Assembly (NCBI GenBank): GCA_029552245.1
Contig: JAKPDW010000086.1
Coordinates: 1 to 64,000, forward strand
Origin: Deltaproteobacteria bacterium
Lineage (GTDB): Bacteria; Desulfobacterota; Desulfomonilia; UBA1062
DNA: 64,000 bases
Direction of reading: 5' to 3'
Part shown: piece by piece, positions 11,103-19,007 of the stretch
Numbering within the stretch: the first letter of the stretch is position 1
Layout of the letters: each line of letters begins with the position of its first letter
Notes under the pieces: model-generated
Told to the model about the DNA's origin: nothing
The model's database searches: none
The model's input: the letters and a program-made list of their open reading frames with translations, nothing else
Position numbers and translations under genes: made by a program

Positions 11103-12185
11103 TCAGATCTTTCCCGACATGGCCTGTTCGATGACCTCGTCCACGATCACTTTGACCCTGTCCGGCAGGCCCGCGATCTTCACGTCGAGGAATCCCCTGA
11201 TGATAAGCGAACGGGCCTCTTCCTTGCCGAGCCCCCTGGTCATGAGGTAGCTCACTTCCTCGTCCGATATCCTCCCTATCGAGGCCTCGTGGGACAGGTC
11301 GATATCAGGGTGCTTGCCCCTGAGCTCCGGTATGGAGTGGATCACGCCGTTCTCGGCAAGGAGGAGACCGCTGCACTCCATGTGCCCTATGCAGCCTTTT
11401 GTCTCTCCGGAGATCGTCTGCCTCGATATCACGGTACCACCCTCGGAAACCACCCTGCTTATGATCTCCCCGGACGAACCTTCACCCTCGAGGGCCACAA
11501 AGGCGCCGGTGTCGAAATACGAGGACTGCCTGGCGTAAATAATGGAGTAATATCGAGCAGATGCATGCGGTCCAACCGTGGCCTTGGGATACGTCTCGAT
11601 CCTCTTCACTGGCGAGGTGGAGACGTAGTTTGAAAGGTACCTTGCCCCCTCCCCTACCTGCACGGCCCCCACGGGGTAGACCTCCATGTCGGGTCCCCAG
11701 TTGTGTATCATCGTGTACCCGAGGGATGAACCTTTTCCCAGATAGGTTTCTGTTATGCCTATGTGCCTGCCCGATGTCCCGGCATGGGTGTTCGCGCACC
11801 CGTTCACGATGTCGAGCGAGGCCCCTTCTTCGAGCTCTATGATGTTGTGGATGAGTTGGTCTTGGTGAGCCCCACCGAAGAGAAACGCCGCCTGCATGGG
11901 GTCGGCGATCTTGACGCCCTTCTCCACCCGCACGTAGTAGCCCACCGGATCCACCCGAGACGCCATCTTCGTGAAATCGTTCTTGTCTTTGGGGATCAAG
12001 CCGAACAGGAGGTTTTCTCTCACGTGTGGATAGACCTCGAAAGCCGTCTTGAGGGGCATCACGTGAAGGCCGCTGATCCCACACGAAAACTCGAGGATGT
12101 CCCGATCCAGCACCATGAAGCGGCCGCAGCTCGCCGCGCAGGAGTCATACCCCATGGAGACCAGTCGTTCAGGTGCGATGTCCAT
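11103..12185 (-). CDS. smsB: SufB/SufD-family Fe-S scaffold of a two-gene system (SmsB-like)
   Basis: This ~360-residue SufBD-family beta-helix protein is predicted to form the scaffold on which Fe-S clusters are built, with the ATPase encoded just upstream. Blocks seen are IGHMECSGLLL (a cysteine where SufB uses one for cluster assembly) and the hallmark HPDIDLSHEASIGRISDEEV followed by YLMTRGLGKEEA. The ATG at 12185 overlaps the upstream stop (TGATG) and has GGAG a few bases before it; a GTG one codon earlier is possible. No sufD, sufS, sufE or sufU lies nearby, so this is the compact BC-only form known from archaea and anaerobes as SMS. The role is inferred from family and gene order. Confidence 0.85.
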   Translation of the reverse strand: MDIAPERLVSMGYDSCAASCGRFMVLDRDILEFSCGISGLHVMPLKTAFEVYPHVRENLLFGLIPKDKNDFTKMASRVDPVGYYVRVEKGVKIADPMQAAFLFGGAHQDQLIHNIIELEEGASLDIVNGCANTHAGTSGRHIGITETYLGKGSSLGYTMIHNWGPDMEVYPVGAVQVGEGARYLSNYVSTSPVKRIETYPKATVGPHASARYYSIIYARQSSYFDTGAFVALEGEGSSGEIISRVVSEGGTVISRQTISGETKGCIGHMECSGLLLAENGVIHSIPELRGKHPDIDLSHEASIGRISDEEVSYLMTRGLGKEEARSLIIRGFLDVKIAGLPDRVKVIVDEVIEQAMSGKI

Positions 12186-12955
12186 CACTTCTCCAGGTCT
12201 TGGGTGTTCATGTCACGGTATTTCTCTGCGAAGCACATCGTGCACTTCTTGTATCCATGCTGCCTGATCTCGTCGAATATCTCGCCCGGCGCCCCGCACC
12301 CCAGCACGTGCCCGTCCATGATCACGTAGGCGATGTCAGCCTTAATGTAATCAAGGATGAGCCCTGTGTGCGTGATCACGATCGCGGACCTCTGTCGCCT
12401 GGATATGGGCTTGTCCTTCTCGAGCATGACACGCAGGCCCTGCGCGATGAGCGATATGTTCTCTATGTCCACTCCCGACTCGGGCTCGTCCAGGAGGGCG
12501 AGGTCGGGCATCTGGACCATGAGCTGGAGGATCTCCGATCGCTTCCGCTCGCCCCCGGAGAATCCCACGTTGAGGTCCCGGTCCACATATGACGTCATGT
12601 TGAGCATCTCTGCGCTTGTTTGCACCCAGTTTCCATCGCTATTCACGTGCTTGAGGAGCACCCCGAGCCGTACCCCCTTGACAGCCGGCGGGTATTGGAA
12701 GGCCATCCCTATACCGAAACGCGCCCTCTCGTCGATATCCATGTCCAGGATGCTCTTTCCCTTGAAGAGTATATCGCCCCGTGTGACCCTGAAGCCGGGC
12801 AAGCCCGCAATGGCTCCGAGCAGGGTGCTTTTGCCTGATCCGTTCGGTCCGAAGATGATCGCCGTGCGGCCTGCATCGACCGAGAGATTGACCCCCTTGA
12901 GGATTTCCCGGCCCTCCGCCTCTACGTGCAAGTCCTTGATCTCGAGGAACGACAT
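12185..12955 (-). CDS. smsC: SufC-like ABC ATPase of a two-gene Fe-S system (SmsC-like)
   Basis: A 256-residue cytosolic ATPase with Walker A FGPNGSGKSTLLGAIAG, signature VGFSGGERKRSEIL (the SGGExKR form typical of SufC) and Walker B LALLDEPESGVDI. SufC hydrolyses ATP to drive conformational change in its SufB-type partner. It lies directly upstream of, and overlaps by one base, the SufB-like gene, so the two form an operon on the minus strand. The ATG is preceded by AAGG. No membrane partner is present, supporting SufC over a transport ATPase. Confidence 0.9.
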   Translation of the reverse strand: MSFLEIKDLHVEAEGREILKGVNLSVDAGRTAIIFGPNGSGKSTLLGAIAGLPGFRVTRGDILFKGKSILDMDIDERARFGIGMAFQYPPAVKGVRLGVLLKHVNSDGNWVQTSAEMLNMTSYVDRDLNVGFSGGERKRSEILQLMVQMPDLALLDEPESGVDIENISLIAQGLRVMLEKDKPISRRQRSAIVITHTGLILDYIKADIAYVIMDGHVLGCGAPGEIFDEIRQHGYKKCTMCFAEKYRDMNTQDLEK

Positions 12956-13109
12956 GCCTTATCACCCGTTCATTGAGAGAGTCACACCCGTTGCAGATGA
13001 GGCAGTTATCGAATAGAATGCGCGAGAAATCAAGGGGGGATGACGCTCCCGGCTGCATCCAGCACGATCGCCGGAGCCATTTTGTGAACATACGTCCCCA
13101 TTACGTGAC

Positions 13110-14279
13110 ATGAGACTGCATGACGTTCTCATCATAGGTTGCGGACCGGCGGGCTCGACTGCGGCCTTCCTGCTTGCTAGAGCCGGCCTTTCAGTGGCCA
13201 TGTTCGACAAGTGCGTGTTCCCAAGACAGAAGCTCTGCGGCGGGCTCCTGCCGGACAAGACCGTCAGGGTCGTTGAGAGGCTGTTCGGGATCCACAGGTC
13301 CTCCCTTCAAGACAAGGGGGTGATCGTGCACACGTCGAACACCTACCGCATCTATTCCGGGGGCAGGCTCCTCGTGGAAGGTCGTTCACCCCGTCCTTTC
13401 ACCCTTGTCGATAGGGCGGCCTATGATTCGTTCCTCCTCGAGCTGGCGAGAACACAAGGTGTCGAGATCCACGAGGGCCAAAAGGTAGAGAGGGTCGATC
13501 CATACGGGACGTTCATCGAGACAGCCTCAGGCGCTCGGCATTACGGCCGGTTCATCATCGGCGCGGACGGCGCCCTGGGTGTGACTGCACGATGCGCAGC
13601 CAACGCCCTGGCCCGGGAAAGAGACCGACGGATCCTCGCGGGTTCGCTCGATGTGACCCTGCCTGTCGAGAAGCTGGGAAGACCCGTCTTCTGCCCCGAG
13701 ATCTTGCTGGGTTACGTCGATTGGGGGTATGCATGGGCCTTCCCCTCCGGGAGGTCCGTCACCTTGGGCCTGGGTGGTTTGCAGAGGAAGAACAAGAAGA
13801 CATTCAAGGAGTTGTTGAACGACATCTGCGAGGACATCGGCGTGAAGAGACTTGGGGAGACCGAGCCCAAAGGCCACCCCATTCCCTTCGGAAGGCCGGG
13901 AGATCGTCTGGCCGTGGGGTCTCTGGTCCTGGTCGGCGACGCAGCAGGCCTTGCAGACCCCATAACAGGCGAAGGGGTGTACTCCGCCCACCTCAGTTCC
14001 GAAGCGGCATCGGCGGCCGTCATCCGTGCCCTCAGGTACGGCGGGTCTCTTGGGGCGATCTACCGCAGGTTGATTGACAGGCGCCTGCTGGGCCTGCTCG
14101 AAGGTGCCGCGAGGTTGCAACCCCTTGTCTACACAGCCCTCGAGGTGCTCCCCAGGTCCGTCTCCGGCATGCTCGTGAGGCGCTTCCACACGAGGGCGTT
14201 GCGGGTGATCAACGGGGACAAAGGTTATCCCTTCTCAAGGACTGGGCATCCAGATGCCGCTCTGCCATCATTCGTGTGA
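13110..14279 (+). CDS. geranylgeranyl-reductase-family FAD-dependent oxidoreductase
   Basis: A 389-residue flavoprotein with the Rossmann dinucleotide motif VLIIGCGPAGSTAAFLLARA at residues ~6-25, the KLCGGLLP block near residue 50, the GYVDWGYAWAFP motif (PxxYxWxFP-like) of the family, and the second FAD contact LVGDAAGLADPITGEGVYSA. Relatives reduce double bonds of prenyl chains in lipids, quinones or chlorophyll side chains; in a non-photosynthetic anaerobe a menaquinone or polyprenyl substrate is plausible but unproven. It stands between the minus-strand smsCB pair and a pyruvate-kinase-domain gene, with no obvious isoprenoid neighbours. Confidence 0.85.
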   Translation: MRLHDVLIIGCGPAGSTAAFLLARAGLSVAMFDKCVFPRQKLCGGLLPDKTVRVVERLFGIHRSSLQDKGVIVHTSNTYRIYSGGRLLVEGRSPRPFTLVDRAAYDSFLLELARTQGVEIHEGQKVERVDPYGTFIETASGARHYGRFIIGADGALGVTARCAANALARERDRRILAGSLDVTLPVEKLGRPVFCPEILLGYVDWGYAWAFPSGRSVTLGLGGLQRKNKKTFKELLNDICEDIGVKRLGETEPKGHPIPFGRPGDRLAVGSLVLVGDAAGLADPITGEGVYSAHLSSEAASAAVIRALRYGGSLGAIYRRLIDRRLLGLLEGAARLQPLVYTALEVLPRSVSGMLVRRFHTRALRVINGDKGYPFSRTGHPDAALPSFV

Positions 14280-14382
14280 CACCCCTTGATCTTGCATGAG
14301 GCAACAGTTTCCTGCATGGAAGAGACACGACCTGCGCGCCGGCGCACATGCATGAGAAGGTTACCCGAGGAGGTTACTGGTC

Positions 14383-14964
14383 ATGAAGATGAGAGAGGTC
14401 AAACAGATGCTCTTCGAGACGCCCGGGAAGCACAACACCGATCACTGTATCGATGTCGTGAGGCGGTACGTCACCGAGCGCGGCCAGACCCACGTGGTCG
14501 TGGCGTCGACCACCGGGAGGACAGCCCTCGCCTTCTGCCGCGCACTCAAGAATTCGCCTGCCCGTCTCGTGGTGGTCACCCACAGCGTAGGGTTCAAGGA
14601 ACCCAACAAGGATGAGTTCGAGCCCGAGGCGAGGCGCATCCTGTCACAGGAGGGCATACCCGTGCACACGGGCACCATCCTCACCCATTCTCTCGAGAAA
14701 TCTCTCATGGACGACTTTCACGGCACGTACCCGGGATACATCATAGCGACCACCTTGAGGCGATTCGGCGAGGGCACGAAGGTCGCGGTGGAGGTCATCA
14801 TGGAGGCATGCGACGCAGGGCTCATCCCGGAAGACGAAGAGGTTCTCGGTGTGGGCGGGACGGGCTACGGCGCGGACACGGTCCTGCTCGTACGATCGAA
14901 GCCCTCGAAACGTTTCGGGAAACTCGAGGTGCTCGAGATACTCGCTCGACCCAGGGGTCGGTGA
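14383..14964 (+). CDS. stand-alone pyruvate-kinase C-terminal (alpha/beta) domain protein
   Basis: This 193-residue protein corresponds to the C-terminal regulatory domain of pyruvate kinase without the catalytic barrel. Visible features are THVVVASTTGRTALAFCRAL (the nucleotide/phosphate-binding-type loop of that domain), RLVVVTHSVGF and the ending VGGTGYGADTVLLVRSKPS. Such free-standing proteins occur in archaea and anaerobes and have no assigned reaction. The ATG at 14383 is preceded by GAGGAGG at a good distance. It could be co-transcribed with the reductase gene 103 bases upstream. The domain call is firm; function unknown. Confidence 0.75.
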   Translation: MKMREVKQMLFETPGKHNTDHCIDVVRRYVTERGQTHVVVASTTGRTALAFCRALKNSPARLVVVTHSVGFKEPNKDEFEPEARRILSQEGIPVHTGTILTHSLEKSLMDDFHGTYPGYIIATTLRRFGEGTKVAVEVIMEACDAGLIPEDEEVLGVGGTGYGADTVLLVRSKPSKRFGKLEVLEILARPRGR

Positions 14965-15139
14965 GATGGACCATCGATGTTTCCGAACCGTAAACCCACA
15001 TGACGTGACGCCTTCGGATGCGCCATCGAGCATGCACGGTGGTCGGCGGGTGGGGATGTGTGGATGGGATGAGGAGCGAACGGAAGGGAAAGAAAGGTGA
15101 AAGATAAAGATGCGGCCTCTGCCGGGAAGGCCTAAAGAA

Positions 15140-15159
15140 GGCCGCGGGCCATCGCGGCC
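15140..15159 (-). terminator. hairpin after the 21-residue ORF
   Basis: GGCCGCG (15140-15146) pairs with CGCGGCC (15153-15159) around a six-base loop. Read on the minus strand it starts four bases after the micro-ORF stop and is followed by TTCTTT, as a short intrinsic terminator would be. Confidence 0.5.
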
Positions 15160-15163
15160 GCGG

Positions 15164-15229
15164 TCACATCCACGATACGAAGATCAGGAGTGAAAACACC
15201 AGGATGCTTACGGTAAAGAGTGTCCTCAT
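15164..15229 (-). CDS. putative 21-residue single-span membrane peptide
   Basis: On the minus strand, ATG at 15229 is preceded by GGGGGAGACAAGGCG, a strong ribosome-binding site, and opens a 21-codon frame ending TGA at 15164. The peptide begins MRTLFTVSILVFSLLIFV: one basic residue then an uninterrupted hydrophobic stretch, the pattern of small inner-membrane proteins with the N-terminus inside. A GC-rich hairpin with a T-rich tail follows the stop directly, so start signal, frame and terminator form a compact transcription unit. No homologue is recalled and no function is proposed. Confidence 0.45.
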   Translation of the reverse strand: MRTLFTVSILVFSLLIFVSWM

Positions 15230-15370
15230 CGCCTTGTCTCCCCCGACGGGTCGGTTTTCTTGGCGCCCTCATATATCATCGTTTTCCTGCATGCAAGATC
15301 TTTTTCGGCTCGATGGCGCCCGGAGAATAGCGAGGCAGGACAAGACTTCACAATCGTAACCCGTGTTACG

Positions 15371-15784
15371 TCACTTCCCGCCCTTCTTTCCGTCGAGGAG
15401 GTCCTTGAGCCTGTCAAAGGTGTTGTGGGTGAGGGATTGCGTGCGATCACCAGGGTCGTCTCGACTGGGGGCAAGGTCGTCCTCAAGCCTCCCGTGCTCG
15501 GCGTCATGGCAATAGATGCAGAGGTGTTCCCAGTTGCTGCCGTCAGGAGGATTGTTGTTGTGGTTGTGATCCTTGTGGTGAACCGTGAGTTCCCTGAGGT
15601 TCTTCAGGGTGAAGTGTCTCCCGCACCTGGCGCATACCCATGGATGTATCCTGAGCGATTGCTCCCGATACCCGGCCATGCGTTCTTCGTTGAGCCTTCT
15701 CGCACGCTCGGCGAACAGCTCGAGCTCCTTGGGATCGAGGGGATCCTTCTGTGTCTTCGGTAACTTGCTTCTGTCCCTGGTCAT
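15371..15784 (-). CDS. yajD: YajD-type HNH nuclease
   Basis: A 137-residue HNH endonuclease of the YajD type. The zinc-finger/HNH core is CARCGRHF, then LTVHHKDHNHNNNPPDGSNW and LCIYCHDAEH: two CxxC pairs plus the HH and N/H catalytic positions. YajD proteins are small and widespread; their physiological substrate is unknown. The start was set at ATG 15784, which has GAGAGG nine bases upstream and gives MTRDRSKLPKTQ; a GTG at 15853 would overlap the preceding gene. That gene (15811-16119) ends 26 bases before, so the two are probably one operon. Confidence 0.85.
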   Translation of the reverse strand: MTRDRSKLPKTQKDPLDPKELELFAERARRLNEERMAGYREQSLRIHPWVCARCGRHFTLKNLRELTVHHKDHNHNNNPPDGSNWEHLCIYCHDAEHGRLEDDLAPSRDDPGDRTQSLTHNTFDRLKDLLDGKKGGK

Positions 15785-15810
15785 CCTCAACAACCTCTCA
15801 CGCAGGATTA

Positions 15811-16119
15811 TCAGAAGATCGGTTCGCCTCCCGCATTCCTTGCCCTCTCCCACTCGCTTACGAGCCTTGCTGCCAGGTGCCTTTCCTGGGGCCGCATCAC
15901 GTGAAGGGACGGGTTCGCCGTATCGTGCGCAGACGGGATGAGCCGCGACACATCCAGGTTCTTGAAGGAGACTTCTCCACCCCTCGACTCGAGGTAACAG
16001 GCCGCATCCATGATCTCTTCAGTGCATGCAGATGCGAACACGATCTCTGGACCGGGGAGGTGGAAGACGAAAACCACCGGAAAAACTGCTACGATTCCGA
16101 GTCCCGGCAGACAGACCAT
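15811..16119 (-). CDS. hypothetical 102-residue protein upstream of yajD
   Basis: The frame opens at ATG 16119 behind GGAGGAGAGAGG and uses host-like codons with G/C at third positions, so it is probably real. The N-terminus (GLGIVAVFPVVFVFHL) is hydrophobic enough to be a membrane anchor or signal; the rest is soluble with a charged C-terminus (HLAARLVSEWERARNAGG). It has no family that I recognise. It likely shares a transcript with the YajD nuclease 26 bases downstream. Confidence 0.5.
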   Translation of the reverse strand: MVCLPGLGIVAVFPVVFVFHLPGPEIVFASACTEEIMDAACYLESRGGEVSFKNLDVSRLIPSAHDTANPSLHVMRPQERHLAARLVSEWERARNAGGEPIF

Positions 16120-16209
16120 ACCGACCTCTCTCCTCCGGCGCCCCGCCCGTTCCCGTTCCTTGATGTTGTTGTCACCAGGCGCCAGAGGACACCCCAGATA
16201 CCTTTCTTT

Positions 16210-16268
16210 ATCATGGAGCCAAATGGTAATCTCTTTCTCATCACCACGACAACATTTTTCTCCATGAT
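16210..16268. repeat. 9-bp inverted repeat upstream of a sigma-54 promoter
   Basis: ATCATGGAG (16210-16218) and CTCCATGAT (16260-16268) are exact inverted copies 41 bases apart. They lie ~70-130 bases upstream of the inferred start of the promoter at 16313, where sigma-54 activators normally bind. They are a candidate enhancer pair; chance cannot be ruled out. Confidence 0.35.
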
Positions 16269-16312
16269 CGAGGCCTCAACAGACGAGATGTTGAATTACA
16301 GCAACTTACCAC

Positions 16313-16328
16313 TGGCATTCATCTTGCA
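16313..16328 (+). promoter_or_regulatory. sigma-54 (-24/-12) promoter
   Basis: TGGCATTCATCTTGCA matches the sigma-54 consensus TGGCAC-N5-TTGCW, with GG and GC exactly ten bases apart. Transcription would begin near 16339, giving a ~45-base leader before the exported protein at 16384. Expression would then need an ATP-dependent activator. Confidence 0.7.
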
Positions 16329-16383
16329 GATAATCTCCAGAATATGTTTAACTTTTTCTGAAATATAGTGTAAGAGGCGGAGG

Positions 16384-16869
16384 ATGACACTGTCCACCCT
16401 GAGTATGAGGCTGGTACCGATCATTCTGGTGTTGCTCGTCCCCCTCTGTGCATGGCCGTTATCGGAGGTCGACGAGAGAGAACTCGCCGACGTATCGACC
16501 CCTGCCTCGTTGAACATCATCCGGTCACCGGAGACCGTCCAGGAAAGCCTGAAGGTGGAAGGTGCACAAGCTCAGACGCAGGCAACCACCAGGGCAGGCT
16601 CTCTCAAGAGACAGCGGGAAGAACCAATCCAGGAAAAGGATATCGAGGCCATAGCGATGCCTGAGGACGTGTCCGAGACCGAGCACGATGTCAGGAAAAT
16701 CAACAAGCAATCCTATAGCATAGAGCATCCGGACGGTTCACGGATGGAATGGGGCGATGCATACCGGTTCATCATCAAGTCCGGCGATACGGAGATGAGG
16801 GATACGTTCATCCAGCAAAGGGGTGCAGAGATATCCCCGGGAAGCTGGGTCGACATCAAGCCCAGGTAA
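16384..16869 (+). CDS. hypothetical exported protein, 161 residues
   Basis: The first ~28 residues form a signal peptide: hydrophobic core RLVPIILVLLVPLCAWPLS. The mature part is polar, rich in Glu, Gln and Thr to residue ~100, then has a compact end (DGSRMEWGDAYRFIIKSGDT, then SPGSWVDIKPR). AGAGGCGG precedes the ATG; a second ATG at 16405 would still keep the signal peptide. It is the first gene behind the sigma-54 promoter at 16313 and appears monocistronic. It is probably periplasmic. No family is recognised. The neighbouring lipoprotein nucleotidase and propeller gene also have sigma-54 promoters, hinting at a shared envelope regulon. Confidence 0.65.
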   Translation: MTLSTLSMRLVPIILVLLVPLCAWPLSEVDERELADVSTPASLNIIRSPETVQESLKVEGAQAQTQATTRAGSLKRQREEPIQEKDIEAIAMPEDVSETEHDVRKINKQSYSIEHPDGSRMEWGDAYRFIIKSGDTEMRDTFIQQRGAEISPGSWVDIKPR

Positions 16870-17188
16870 GCGAGCGTTACCCCCCTGGAGCGCCCGCCCT
16901 TTCACCCGCCGTGTCGACACCAGGCACACCAAACCTCTATCCCGGTTGACCTCCATGCTCGACCCGGCAGCCCCTGGTCTTCGGGCGCGCCTGCTCGCAC
17001 CGATCTTCCCCTGTCGAACACCAGCTCGTAAGCAGAAACAGCTTGGAACGAGCATTCTTGGAGTCGCCTTCAAGAGAAATACAGCGGTGAACACCAGACG
17101 GACAGCGTAAAACAGCTTGGAATACCAGGGGCGGGGGCAGGCACAAACAGCCCGGCCCCCGCCCCGATTCATGCCGTTTCAGGCGAGC
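16870..17188. other. intergenic region between convergent genes
   Basis: This 319-base gap contains the strong hairpin at 17128-17165 and nothing else recognisable; ORFs here lack ribosome-binding sites. Confidence 0.4.
17128..17165 (-). terminator. 11-bp GC-rich hairpin, terminator of the 5'-nucleotidase gene
   Basis: GGGGCGGGGGC (17128-17138) and its exact complement GCCCCCGCCCC (17155-17165) flank a 16-base loop, 24 bases after the minus-strand stop. There is no strong T-run, but the gene ends of two convergent units meet here. Confidence 0.65.
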
Positions 17189-18982
17189 TCAGTACACCCT
17201 CCCGTACACGACACCACCGGGACCGTAGACAGCCTCGGGTATGGAGGTGCCGAGAGAAGGCAGGAAGGACATGAGCGCCATCCATTCCTTGAGCTCCTGC
17301 ACGTCCGACGTGAGTGGATCTCGGTCGATCCTCGACGGATTCTGAGGGCTTATGGGCGGAAGACCATAGTAGATGAGATAGTCGTTCACCACCGAGAGCA
17401 TCTGGAGTGCATAGAGGTCCACGACGATGCGGTATGTCCCGTCAGGATCGACGGGCTCTGTCGGCCCCAGGCAGAAGACGTCAGAAGGATCGTAGACCTC
17501 CACGCTCTGGACCCCACTGAAGGTTGGTGCACCCGATGGGTCGTAGTCGATCCTGAGTCCCGAGAAGTTGAGGTAGTAATCGGATCCCATGAGGGGGGCC
17601 AGGCTGAGGGAGACCTCGCATATGGTGTAGATGTCTTCTCCGGATGCATATGCCGACATGAGCGGGTACCCTGGCACAGACTGGTCGTACGGGGAGATCC
17701 CGAGAGGCAGGACGTTGTACGCATCCGCGAACGTGATGATGCCGCTCACGCCCCCAAGGATCTCGTCCCTGATGACGCCGCTCGCCACGATGCCCACGTC
17801 GAACGGGTCACCCCCGTTGTATGGGGCCAGGGAATTGGCGACAGCCCTCAGCGAGTCCGCTGCCAGTGCACCGAGGCCTGTAACTGAACAAGGTACCATC
17901 TCGAGGGGGAAAGTCGTGCTCGAGACCGGGTCCTTGAGGGCGGGAAGCCCCTTGCTCACGAGCACCGCGCTGATGCCTGCGTCGTAGGCCTTCACGAGCC
18001 CGTCCATACCGGCATCCCCGACGATACCGTCATCGACCGGTATCAGGTCGAACGTGTAGTCCACGAGCTTCCTGGTGAACACGTTGTACGTCACGTCGAG
18101 CCTGCTGAGGTACTTGCCGTATTCGCCGGGAGAGAAGATGATGGTACGACTCGGTCCGGCGACTATCGGCCGGGATGTGGCGGTGTGGTAGTGGCCCGAC
18201 GCGATGATGTCTATCCCCTTGACGTTGTTGGCGAGATCCACGTCATCGCCGCTGCCGTCCTCGTTGACCCCCCCGTGGGACAACGCGATGACCACTCTCA
18301 CCTTCTCCACCTTCCTCAGGTAGTCCACCTGGCTTTGGATGAAGGCATAATCGTGATTGAAGCTCACGGGCCTGGCAACAGGGGCCTTCGAGTCCGCATC
18401 CCTGCCCATGAGACCTATGATGCCTATCTTCACGCCGCAGGGGTGCGAGAGGACCTTGACCCTCGAAATGACACCGGAATCCACGAGCCCCTTGAGGGCG
18501 CAGCCCTCAGGCACGTCCATGTTGGTCGCCACCACCGGGACGTTGAACCCGTTGGCTGCCGCGTTCGCCAGAAGGAGCGCGAGACCCGAGGGCGACCAGT
18601 CGAACTCGTGATTGCCCAAGGTCACGGCATCGTACCCCATGGACTGGAAGAAGGCGAACGCCGGGGGGTTCTCGTTGGCGAGGTCATAGACGGTGCCCAT
18701 GAGAAAATCGCCGGAGTCGAAAAGGAGCGTGGGCATGCCCCTCCTGTTCTGCCTTTCCTTGATCCCTTTGATGAGGGCGGCAAGACGCGCATACCCCCCA
18801 AGGACGATGTCACCGTCTGAAGCGAGGGGCGTATAGTCGGCGTACGGGCCGTACCCGCTCGCGTGGTGGTGCAGGTCAGAGGTCTGCAGGATCGTGACGG
18901 TGATGTTGCCCAGCGGGCAGGCGCTGCTCGACAGCACGAGCCCGACACAAGCCAGCAGCATCATCCAACGTGCCTTTTTCAT
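17189..18982 (-). CDS. exported 5'-nucleotidase / metallophosphoesterase, probable lipoprotein
   Basis: A 597-residue protein of the UshA/5'-nucleotidase family. The N-terminus has two lysines, a hydrophobic stretch and LSSSAC, a plausible but imperfect lipobox (Cys22). The metallophosphatase domain shows TSDLHHH, DSGDFLMG, GNHEFDW, ALSHGG and GHYHT, supplying the two-metal ligands. The C-terminal 5'-nucleotidase domain (~residues 370-570) binds the nucleoside. It probably dephosphorylates nucleotides or sugar diphosphates outside the inner membrane to salvage nucleosides and phosphate. GGGAGGTGAATT precedes the ATG. A sigma-54 promoter match lies ~390 bases upstream on the same strand. Specificity is not readable from sequence. 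Confidence 0.9.
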   Translation of the reverse strand: MKKARWMMLLACVGLVLSSSACPLGNITVTILQTSDLHHHASGYGPYADYTPLASDGDIVLGGYARLAALIKGIKERQNRRGMPTLLFDSGDFLMGTVYDLANENPPAFAFFQSMGYDAVTLGNHEFDWSPSGLALLLANAAANGFNVPVVATNMDVPEGCALKGLVDSGVISRVKVLSHPCGVKIGIIGLMGRDADSKAPVARPVSFNHDYAFIQSQVDYLRKVEKVRVVIALSHGGVNEDGSGDDVDLANNVKGIDIIASGHYHTATSRPIVAGPSRTIIFSPGEYGKYLSRLDVTYNVFTRKLVDYTFDLIPVDDGIVGDAGMDGLVKAYDAGISAVLVSKGLPALKDPVSSTTFPLEMVPCSVTGLGALAADSLRAVANSLAPYNGGDPFDVGIVASGVIRDEILGGVSGIITFADAYNVLPLGISPYDQSVPGYPLMSAYASGEDIYTICEVSLSLAPLMGSDYYLNFSGLRIDYDPSGAPTFSGVQSVEVYDPSDVFCLGPTEPVDPDGTYRIVVDLYALQMLSVVNDYLIYYGLPPISPQNPSRIDRDPLTSDVQELKEWMALMSFLPSLGTSIPEAVYGPGGVVYGRVY

Positions 18983-19007
18983 AATTCACCTCCCTGTCTT
19001 CACGAAA

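Larger units (their letters stand above)
14965..15370. other. intergenic region containing a micro-ORF and hairpin
   Basis: About 400 bases without a long gene. It holds a 21-codon hydrophobic ORF on the minus strand (15164-15229) and the hairpin just after its stop (15140-15159), listed separately. The rest shows only GC-rich non-coding sequence and a GGAAGGGAAAGAAAGG purine run near 15080. Confidence 0.4.

Noticed and set aside
15785-15853. GTG 15853 as the yajD start
   Set aside because: It would overlap the preceding 102-residue gene, while ATG 15784 has a well-spaced GAGAGG and the expected N-terminus.
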